This document shows, piece after piece, positions 14,414 through 19,790 of a DNA stretch of 19,790 nt. The notes under the pieces are model-generated. The model was not told where the DNA came from. It did not search any database and saw only the letters and a list, made by a program, of their open reading frames with translations. The DNA is from CAYGBW01 sp964348185. GTDB lineage: Bacteria > Desulfobacterota > BSN033 > WVXP01. The stretch spans positions 1 through 19,790 of the forward strand of contig CAYGBW010000031.1 in assembly GCA_964348185.1 (NCBI GenBank), read 5' to 3'. Within the stretch, counting starts at the first letter, position 1. Each line of letters opens with the position of its first letter. The translations under genes and the position numbers were made by a program.

Positions 14414-15271
14414 CTAACGCAAGGCGCTGTTTTCCATTGCCTCAAGACGTCGGATCCGCTCTTCGATTGGGGGATGGGTGCTGAAGAGGTTGACCAAACC
14501 CTTTCCCCGAAGGGGGTTGACGATGAACATATGGGCCGTTGAGGGATTGGCCTCCATAGGGATCCTCTTCACAGAATCATCCAGTTTCCTGAGGGCGTTG
14601 GCCAGATATCGGGGGTGGTGGGTCAGTTCTGCTGCTGCCCGGTCGGCCAGATACTCTCTCGATCGAGAAATCGCCATCTGAATGAGCATTGCTGCCACGG
14701 CCCCCAGAATCGATACGACAATGACCACCAAGAAATTACCGCCCCGGTTTTCGTCGTCACCCCCAAACCCCCCGAACAGGGCCCCCCATCGTGCCATCAT
14801 ACCGAGGTAGCTTATGGCCCCCGCCATGGTAGCGGCGATTGTCCCGATCAGAATATCCCGGTGCTTCACGTGAGACAACTCGTGTCCGATCACGCCCATG
14901 AGTTCCTCTCGGGACAGGATTCTCAACAAACCCGTGGTGACGGCCACAGCGGCGTTTTCGGGATTCCGGCCCGTGGCAAAAGCGTTGGGGCTGTCGCTTT
15001 CCATGATGTAGATTTTTGGCGTGGGGATTCCCGCTGTCTGGCCGAGTTGCCCAACGACTGAATGGAGTTCTGGCGCCTGAGTGGGCTTGACCTCCTTTGC
15101 GCCGTATACCTTCAGGACGATCTTGTCGCTGAACCAGTAGGAGACGAGATTCATGGTCCCGGCGAGAATCAACGCCATGATCATCCCGTTTCTCCCTCCC
15201 AGCAGGTCACCAACCCAGAGAAATAGCAGGGTCAGAATCCCCATGAGAAAATAGGTCCGAATCCTGTTCAT
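14414..15271 (-). CDS. htpX: HtpX-family membrane zinc metalloprotease
   Basis: Inner-membrane M48 protease that degrades damaged membrane proteins. The zinc motif HELSH is at 130-134, and the third ligand is the Glu in SREYLADRAAAE (E206). Two N-terminal transmembrane helices (about 5-22 and 30-47) and two more around 142-160 and 180-200 match the family topology. SPNAFATGRNPENAAVAVTTGLL and NLFSTHPPIEERIRRL are family signatures. At 285 residues it is full length. The ATG start has GAGG 5 nt upstream. It stands alone: the ~390 bp upstream carry no convincing gene, although a perfect TATAAT lies on its strand at 15478-15483, with no good -35. Confidence 0.96.
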   Translation of the reverse strand: MNRIRTYFLMGILTLLFLWVGDLLGGRNGMIMALILAGTMNLVSYWFSDKIVLKVYGAKEVKPTQAPELHSVVGQLGQTAGIPTPKIYIMESDSPNAFATGRNPENAAVAVTTGLLRILSREELMGVIGHELSHVKHRDILIGTIAATMAGAISYLGMMARWGALFGGFGGDDENRGGNFLVVIVVSILGAVAAMLIQMAISRSREYLADRAAAELTHHPRYLANALRKLDDSVKRIPMEANPSTAHMFIVNPLRGKGLVNLFSTHPPIEERIRRLEAMENSALR

Positions 15272-15662
15272 GGTTCCTCACTCTCCTCTATCTTTGATAC
15301 CGTGAAAAAAACACAAAACCTCCTCAGACCCCTTTGAAGGCAACGATTGCCTTTTTTCTTCAGCAGCCTCAGTGAAACCGTGTCTGCTCGCCAGGATGCC
15401 TGTCGGTTCCGTTTTTTCAGGACGTCTCTGTTTTTTTGACGAATAGACGTGATCCTGAGGTGATTGACCGCCTTCCCATTATACTCTTCAGCAAACACGG
15501 CCTTTGCATAGATCTCTTCCCACAGTCCGCATCCAAGCAAAAAGGGGTACAGAAGCGTGATTCGGGGGTATAGAAAGACACCACCCTCGAAGATTAAGAG
15601 ATCAAGCCCCTGAGCTTCGTGACATTTGGCCGAGACGGGGGCTTCCTGTCTGTCCCGCAGAC
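15272..15662. other. Gap upstream of htpX with no convincing gene
   Basis: A minus-strand frame spans the gap and ends in an ATGA overlap with htpX, but its translation is rich in Lys/Arg runs, has no SD, enters the rubrerythrin-like gene and matches nothing recognisable. The gap has several homopolymer T/A runs, a perfect TATAAT (minus strand, 15478-15483) and a plus-strand hairpin with a T-tract at 15337-15360. Confidence 0.4.
15337..15360 (+). terminator. Intrinsic-terminator-like hairpin on the plus strand
   Basis: AAGGCAA (15337-15343), loop CGA and TTGCCTT (15347-15353) form a 7-bp stem followed directly by TTTTCTT. It has the form of a short rho-independent terminator on the plus strand, yet no plus-strand gene lies upstream: htpX and the rubrerythrin-like gene are both on the minus strand. 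Confidence 0.35.
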
Positions 15663-16187
15663 TCAGGCTCCGTCTAGGCTGTGGTGCTCTGTCTTGCGAT
15701 ACCACGAGGCAGGATCAGCAAAGTACTCTTCGGTATCCTTCAGAGACAGGTAGTGCTCGTGCTCAATTCTTGAGAGGAGGTCGAAAAACGCCTTTTCTTT
15801 CTGATTCGAGACGCTGTCCCGGAGATCGGCGTAATACTTGGCCCCCTTGGCCTCAAAATCGATAGCGGTCCGGATGGCCTCCAAATCGTCATCGTCTCCC
15901 TCAGATCTCTCATCAACCTTCCGGAGGAAACCCAACAGGATGTCCTTGACAATTGTATCTTTGACCTTGAGAGGCACGGTTTCAGGCCATTTCTCCTGTT
16001 TTTCCCATTTCTGATGGAGTTGCTTCAGCCGTTCGTAGTGTTCGAGTTCCTCGTCCCCGATCTGCTTGAACATGGACTTTCCGAGGGGATTTTTGGTTCT
16101 CTCGGCGTTCTTGAGATAGAATTCACGCTCTCTCAGCTCGTTGTTAAGAGCCACCTCCACGGCGTTCAACCGTTCTTTTTCATCCAT
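15663..16187 (-). CDS. Rubrerythrin-like diiron (ferritin-like) protein without a rubredoxin domain
   Basis: A 174-residue four-helix ferritin-like protein. Candidate diiron ligands are paired as in rubrerythrins: the Glu in ALNNELREREFY, Glu/His in IGDEELEHYERL, the Glu in AIDFEAKGAKYY, and Glu/His in SRIEHEHYLSL. The C-terminal EEYFADPASWYR is frequent in this subgroup. The rubredoxin Cys4 domain of classical rubrerythrin is absent, so a separate electron donor would be needed. Its role in peroxide or oxygen defence is inferred from the family. Start: the ATG at 16187 has GGAGG 4-5 nt upstream; the frame is open further up, but that part overlaps the cyclase end. It follows the cyclase gene by 34 bp and is probably co-transcribed. 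Confidence 0.88.
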   Translation of the reverse strand: MDEKERLNAVEVALNNELREREFYLKNAERTKNPLGKSMFKQIGDEELEHYERLKQLHQKWEKQEKWPETVPLKVKDTIVKDILLGFLRKVDERSEGDDDDLEAIRTAIDFEAKGAKYYADLRDSVSNQKEKAFFDLLSRIEHEHYLSLKDTEEYFADPASWYRKTEHHSLDGA

Positions 16188-16221
16188 GACCCCTCCGTTT
16201 GCCTTTGATTGTCTGATCCCT

Positions 16222-17388
16222 TTAGCTCCACGGAACAAGACTGTAAAGCCGAATAGGGGAGGCAACGTTCTTCAGTTCCTTTTCTCCCAGATCCTCCAGC
16301 CCCACCCTTCCGTTTAAGCGTTTCGCCGTTTCCGGACCGATGAGAATCTGTCCATTCTCAGCTGCGTTTGCCATCCGGGCGGCGAGATTGGTCACCGGCC
16401 CACTAGCCGTGTAAGTCATACGGGAGCCCACAGAGCCGACGAATCGAGTCATCCCCACAAGGGCAGGTCCGGAGTTGATCCCCATGTTTATGATAACCGG
16501 GTCGAAGCGACCCCTCAGTTCTCTGTTGATCTCGAGGGTTTGCTGACGGATGGCCATGGCCGTCATAACGGCCTGGAAGGCGTTTTCTCCATGGTCGGGA
16601 TCCTGAAAGATAATCATCAGACCGTCTCCGGCCGTTTCGTTAATATCGCCATTGAATTTGTATATGTTGTCGAGGTAACTGGAAAAATACCTCTCTATGA
16701 TAAAATTGACTTTGACTTTATCAAGGACCTGACTCATCTGGGTATAACCAGCCACATCAAGAAAAAGCACGGAGACATCCTTCTCCTTTTTTTCGAACTC
16801 AGGGGCGTCGGGATTCTTCCTCACAATTTTCTTCACCGATTCAGGAACAAACTTCTCCAGGTGGCCAAGCATTTTATCGGCCGTCATTTTCTCCTGGGAG
16901 ACGATCAAGTGTCGCTTGGCGTTCATGATCACATTGGCGGAAAGGTCAGAGAGATCCTGGAGCAGCGCAATGTCTCTCTTGTCGAAGGGGGTACCTCTAT
17001 CGGTCATGATACTCAGCACGGCCAAGACCTTTTCGTCTTCGAAGATGGGGAAGGCGACTTCACGGACGCTATCTGTGAAGTTCTTGGTACCCGGCTGATC
17101 GTCCCGTTCTACCCAGCACTTCTTATGAACGGCCTCTTGAACGGCCTGCCGGGTTCCTTTGCAAAGAAGGCAACTGACTCTGCTCTCATGGACCGCGCAA
17201 TGGAGGGGTCGCATATAATTCTTGGCCTGCTTGTCATACACCAGAAGGCAGGCTTCTTTGGCCTTGGGAAAGATCACCCGTGCCTCATCACGGATTTCCT
17301 CCAGGACGCCTCCAATATCGAGAGAGGACGTGATCTTCTGGATGATCCTTTTAATATTCTCGAATCTTTCTTTGTAAGAGGCTTTCAA
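16222..17388 (-). CDS. GAF domain-class III nucleotidyl cyclase
   Basis: A 388-residue cytoplasmic protein: N-terminal GAF sensor (about 10-165), a helical linker, and a class III cyclase domain (about 200-385). The catalytic metal Asp residues are D211 (FLDVAGYT) and D255 (ETAGDGL); N334 and R338 (TNLAARM) supply the transition-state residues, so activity is expected. The purine-recognition position before TAGD is Glu251, as in guanylate cyclases, where adenylate cyclases have Lys. The partner position is T327 (YTASG), as in many bacterial adenylate cyclases, and P331 replaces the common Asp of GDTVN. The GAF domain has C64, C73, C76 and C91. The start is a TTG with a weak SD; an upstream TGA at 17410-17412 closes the frame. 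First gene of a unit with the diiron protein. Confidence 0.9.
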   Translation of the reverse strand: MKASYKERFENIKRIIQKITSSLDIGGVLEEIRDEARVIFPKAKEACLLVYDKQAKNYMRPLHCAVHESRVSCLLCKGTRQAVQEAVHKKCWVERDDQPGTKNFTDSVREVAFPIFEDEKVLAVLSIMTDRGTPFDKRDIALLQDLSDLSANVIMNAKRHLIVSQEKMTADKMLGHLEKFVPESVKKIVRKNPDAPEFEKKEKDVSVLFLDVAGYTQMSQVLDKVKVNFIIERYFSSYLDNIYKFNGDINETAGDGLMIIFQDPDHGENAFQAVMTAMAIRQQTLEINRELRGRFDPVIINMGINSGPALVGMTRFVGSVGSRMTYTASGPVTNLAARMANAAENGQILIGPETAKRLNGRVGLEDLGEKELKNVASPIRLYSLVPWS

Positions 17389-17505
17389 AGCTACAGTCGT
17401 TCTCTTTGGTCATTACGTTGACGGATTCGACGCGCTTACGTTCCCCACGCACACACTCCCGGTCCCTCGGTCCTTCCGTGCGGCGCAGGCACACAACCTC
17501 TCTTC

Positions 17506-17535
17506 ATTTTACTGTGGCTGGCCTTTAAATTTCAA
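17506..17535 (-). promoter_or_regulatory. Candidate sigma-70 promoter for the cyclase-rubrerythrin unit
   Basis: On the minus strand TTGAAA (17535-17530) is followed after 18 bp by TAAAAT (17511-17506). Both boxes match the consensus at five of six positions. The predicted leader is about 110 nt. Confidence 0.5.
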
Positions 17536-17748
17536 GGGAATTGCCGATCCCTCGAGCCCACGTGAGCCAAAGGATGTTGAGGAGCCAGAAGTCAGGCGTC
17601 AGAAGGGAGAACAAAAGGACAAGAGGCAAGAACGTCTTAAGATCGACGGATTGGGTCAGAAACGCATTAGGTTTTCCGTCCCATCCAGCGATTGGTTTCG
17701 AGTTCTCCGTGGAAGAAAAAAGCGAAATGACTTTCTGACCTTAGACGC
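17536..17748. other. Short non-coding gap between the cyclase promoter and the flippase-like gene
   Basis: No credible gene is present. The word AGTCAGGCGTCAG (near 17590) resembles the GTCAGGG/CCCTGAC words seen around 13195 and 8741 and may be debris of the same dispersed repeats. Confidence 0.3.
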
Positions 17749-18864
17749 CTATTCTGACCTATGCCCGGAAGCACAGCCCCTGGCAGGGTGGAGAGGCCCA
17801 TCGTGGATTTCACTGGCCTTCATGGCCGTTGCTTCTGTGAAAAGGGGATGGTAGAGGATGATGCTCGTGACAAAAGGGAAGACATAATAAACGACCCGAT
17901 ACAGGAGAACGGCAAGGATTGCAACTTCAAGGGGCACCCCAAGACTGTAGTAAATGGCTGCCATGGAGCCCTCCATGATCCCGATAGCCCCTGGGATAAA
18001 GGAGATTAGAGAGACAAAGATCCCAATGGCAAAGCCGACGACGAGGACCCCAGGAGAGATGGAATAACCGATTGCGACGAAAGAGAGATAGAGAGTAAGG
18101 AGGCAACAGAGCCAGTCGAGAAAGCCGCAGAGGATGGGGATAACCATTGCTCTTTTTTGGGTCACCATCAGAGAGATGCCCTGATGAAAATCCTCCTTGA
18201 ATTCATTGAGGGAGACCTCATCAAAGACGAGGGTCTTGGTCAATCTGAAGGAACCCCAGTTGATCAGCCTATAGAAAAAGTCGATGAAACGGTCCCGGAA
18301 GGCCTTGTTGACCACCGATCCAGAGGCCAGAAATGAGAGGGTCAAAGCCACGACGAGGACAGCTCCAGAGGTGAGATACTGGTAGAGGTGGAGTCCTCTG
18401 TTGGTGAGGAGATATCCAAAGCCAAACATGACAAATCCGATGAGCACGCCGTTGAGCAGCAGGTTGTGGATAAAGGAGACCAAGAAGGTCTTCGAGAAGG
18501 AGATGTTCCTTTTTCTTAGAAGGAAAACCCGCATGGTCAACCCTCCAACCCCCCCGGTGGAGACGAGGTAGTTGAGAGAGGTGGAGACCCAGGAGATGGC
18601 AAACATCTCCTTGAAAGGGAGGTGCTCACCCACCAGAGCGAGGAGCTTCTTCAGCGCAAGACCGATAAAGAGATAACTGGAGATTGTGGCGACAAAGGCA
18701 AGAGACAGCAAAGAAGGCTCTAGCTTCCGGACCAATCTCGCAATTTTCCCAATATCTGAGATGCTGAGAACCAGACCAACACCCAGGACGATCACCAGAA
18801 GGATCTTGATGATGGGTCTGGCGGCAATTCTCTGTCTTTTTTTATTTGCCCCCTTCGACTTCAT
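17749..18864 (-). CDS. Flippase-like / lysylphosphatidylglycerol synthase transmembrane-domain protein
   Basis: A polytopic inner-membrane protein of about 371 residues with some eight hydrophobic helices, of the PF03706/UPF0104 type. Recognised by NYLVSTGGVGGLTMRVFLLRKRNIS and by ISFIPGAIGIMEGSMAAIYYSLGVPLEVAILAVLLYRVVYYVFPF, the family's two conserved blocks. The soluble aminoacyl-lipid synthase domain of full-length MprF is missing, so only the membrane part is present. Relatives are linked to lipid or glycolipid translocation, but the cargo is not readable here. Start choice: the ATG at 18864 (MKSKGANKKR) is preferred; a GTG at 18885 would add seven residues without an SD. It lies downstream of a small ORF and the Do protease gene on the same strand. 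Confidence 0.87.
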   Translation of the reverse strand: MKSKGANKKRQRIAARPIIKILLVIVLGVGLVLSISDIGKIARLVRKLEPSLLSLAFVATISSYLFIGLALKKLLALVGEHLPFKEMFAISWVSTSLNYLVSTGGVGGLTMRVFLLRKRNISFSKTFLVSFIHNLLLNGVLIGFVMFGFGYLLTNRGLHLYQYLTSGAVLVVALTLSFLASGSVVNKAFRDRFIDFFYRLINWGSFRLTKTLVFDEVSLNEFKEDFHQGISLMVTQKRAMVIPILCGFLDWLCCLLTLYLSFVAIGYSISPGVLVVGFAIGIFVSLISFIPGAIGIMEGSMAAIYYSLGVPLEVAILAVLLYRVVYYVFPFVTSIILYHPLFTEATAMKASEIHDGPLHPARGCASGHRSE

Positions 18865-18900
18865 GCTGCCTTTGTCTCCTGCCACTTTGCCGTTATTCTA

Positions 18901-19158
18901 TTACGTAACTCCTGACATGGCAACCTCTTCCAGGGTCCACTGCGCAATGGCGCCCGGTTCCTCACTCATGGGGTAGCCCAAGTCCACGGTGGCAAAGAAA
19001 GGGGTTTTGCGGTGGACGTCCGAGTCATACAGACGTTCCAGGCCAGGGGAAACCTCTCTCAAGGCCGGATAGGGGTGGGGTACCCGCCCCCTTTGCCTAA
19101 GATCGGGCACTGGATCCATGCCGTGGGTTTCCCACAATGACGCTTGCCTAAAGGGCAT
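18901..19158 (-). CDS. Small ORF, 85 codons, unknown
   Basis: Not recognised. The ATG at 19158 has a strong SD (GGGAGGGT, about 4-5 nt spacing), and the frame ends 15-36 nt before the flippase-like start, which fits an operon. The translation begins MPFRQASLWETHGMDPVPD and ends with a compact, plausible stretch (DLGYPMSEEPGAIAQWTLEE). It has no membrane segment, no Cys pattern and no known motif. Several Pro/Arg-rich segments leave open that it is a chance frame in a GC-rich gap. It fits between two genes on the same strand. Confidence 0.35.
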   Translation of the reverse strand: MPFRQASLWETHGMDPVPDLRQRGRVPHPYPALREVSPGLERLYDSDVHRKTPFFATVDLGYPMSEEPGAIAQWTLEEVAMSGVT

Positions 19159-19234
19159 GCACCCTCCCGCGAGCCCCTGATCCTCTTCTCAATAGCGCGG
19201 AGAGAACCGCTAAAGGCAGGAGTTCGTCGCGATA

Positions 19235-19253
19235 ACACCCTCTGCTTGGGTGT
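19235..19253 (-). terminator. Hairpin directly after the Do-protease stop
   Basis: On the minus strand ACACCC and GGGTGT pair around a 7-nt loop, starting 4 nt beyond the stop codon at 19257. It is followed by TATCG rather than a T-tract, so it is a weak or rho-assisted terminator at best. Confidence 0.3.
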
Positions 19254-19256
19254 CGC

Positions 19257-19790
19257 TCATTTCGGGGTAACCGTGAGAAAGAGGCTGCTTTCGCCCCTTC
19301 TGATGAGGAAGAGGACGCTCTCTTCACTCTTGGCCTCTTCGATGGCTTTGCCAAACTCATCGATGTTTTCGATCGGTTTACGGTTCACCTCTTGAATGAC
19401 GTCGCCTTTACGGATTCCACTCTCGGCGGCCGGGCTGCCCGGGGTGACTTCAGTCACGACGACTCCGGTCACCTCTTCTAACCCCAGGCCTCGAGCAATC
19501 TCAGGGGTAATGTCCTGGACGGTAAATCCCAAAGGCTTCTTAGACGGCGCCTCGGCCACCTCGGTTTTTTCCTCCATTTCAGCCACGGTGGCGTCGAGGG
19601 TGAGAACCTTTCCGTCCCTGAAAACCTTGATTTTGACGGTTTTCCCAACAGGGGTCGATGCCACCAGGCGTGGGAGATCCCCGAATTCCTCGATCTCCTT
19701 CCCATCGAATTCAAGGATGATATCCCCTGTTTTGATCCCCGCACGCTCCGCTGGGGTATGCTTGAAAACCTGGGAAACGAGAGCTCCCTT
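19257..19790 (-). CDS. Do/HtrA-family serine protease, C-terminal part (two PDZ domains)
   Basis: Partial gene: the frame runs off the right edge, so the protease domain lies outside. The visible 177 residues start inside PDZ1, with KGALVSQVFKHTPAERAGIK and GDIILEFDGKEIEEFGDLPRLV, then the linker strand KTVKIKVFRDGKVLTLDATV, which is diagnostic of DegP/DegQ/MucD proteases. PDZ2 follows with GLEEVTGVVVTEVTPGSPAAESGIRKGDVIQEVN and ends LIRRGESSLFLTVTPK. Periplasmic quality control of envelope proteins is inferred from the family; the catalytic triad cannot be seen. An internal GTG at 19664 lies inside the PDZ1 region and is not the start. The stop is TGA. It is the first visible gene of a possible unit with the small ORF and the flippase-like gene. 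Confidence 0.9.
   Translation of the reverse strand, partial: KGALVSQVFKHTPAERAGIKTGDIILEFDGKEIEEFGDLPRLVASTPVGKTVKIKVFRDGKVLTLDATVAEMEEKTEVAEAPSKKPLGFTVQDITPEIARGLGLEEVTGVVVTEVTPGSPAAESGIRKGDVIQEVNRKPIENIDEFGKAIEEAKSEESVLFLIRRGESSLFLTVTPK

Noticed and set aside
15268..15705. 145-codon minus-strand frame overlapping htpX by ATGA and entering the rubrerythrin-like gene
   Set aside because: The ATGA overlap is suggestive, but the translation is rich in Lys/Arg runs, has no SD, no motif and no plausible fold, and its start lies inside another gene.
19664..19790. Reading the Do protease fragment as a separate 135-residue PDZ protein starting at 19664
   Set aside because: The frame continues upstream to the window edge with clear PDZ1 sequence, so it is the C-terminal part of a longer protease.

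Overview
The window looks like chromosomal DNA of a moderately GC-rich Gram-negative bacterium, most likely a deltaproteobacterium (Desulfobacterota) or a close relative. This is inferred from the mix of NtrC-type sigma-54 regulators, a receiver/PAS protein, a GAF-fused class III cyclase, a rubrerythrin-like protein, HtpX and a Do-family protease, and from strong Shine-Dalgarno sites. Gaps filled with non-coding inverted repeats are also typical of environmental genomes of that group. No rRNA, tRNA, CRISPR array, prophage or transposase gene was found.

Layout. 1-1148 (-): alanine racemase. 1149-1883: a gap with a probable alr promoter, two mirror-image 24-bp palindromes and a dispersed inverted-repeat element. 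1884-3849 (-): a two-gene unit of a nitronate monooxygenase-like flavoprotein followed by an amidohydrolase. 4119-6092 (+): acetyl-CoA synthetase, divergent from that pair. 6121-7074 (-): a membrane-anchored M23 peptidase. 7166-8545 (-): an NtrC-type sigma-54 activator whose receiver lacks the phosphoacceptor aspartate, with a good -24/-12 promoter in front of it. 9131-10369 (-): a receiver-PAS-PAS protein with no kinase or DNA-binding output. 10487-11146 (-): a SAM methyltransferase. 11147-11758: a repeat-bearing gap, a promoter and a possible leader peptide. 11759-13186 (+): nicotinate phosphoribosyltransferase. 13187-13553: a gap with a striking ~156-bp hairpin element. 13554-14303 (+): a queuosine-precursor transporter. 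14414-15271 (-): HtpX. 15663-17388 (-): a GAF-class III cyclase and a rubrerythrin-like ferritin in tandem. 17749-18864 (-): a flippase-like membrane protein. 18901-19158 (-): a small ORF of uncertain status. 19257-19790 (-): the C-terminal part of a Do/HtrA-family protease, cut by the window edge.

Functionally this is a core and accessory mix: peptidoglycan precursor supply and envelope maintenance (Alr, M23, HtpX, Do), NAD salvage (PncB), acetate activation (Acs), tRNA modification supply (queuosine transporter) and signalling. No single large novel system stands out. The best leads are the non-phosphorylatable NtrC-type regulator behind a sigma-54 promoter, the cyclase with guanylate-cyclase-like base recognition and a cysteine-rich GAF domain next to a diiron protein, and four structured non-coding repeat elements. 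All motif calls were made by eye; no database search was run.
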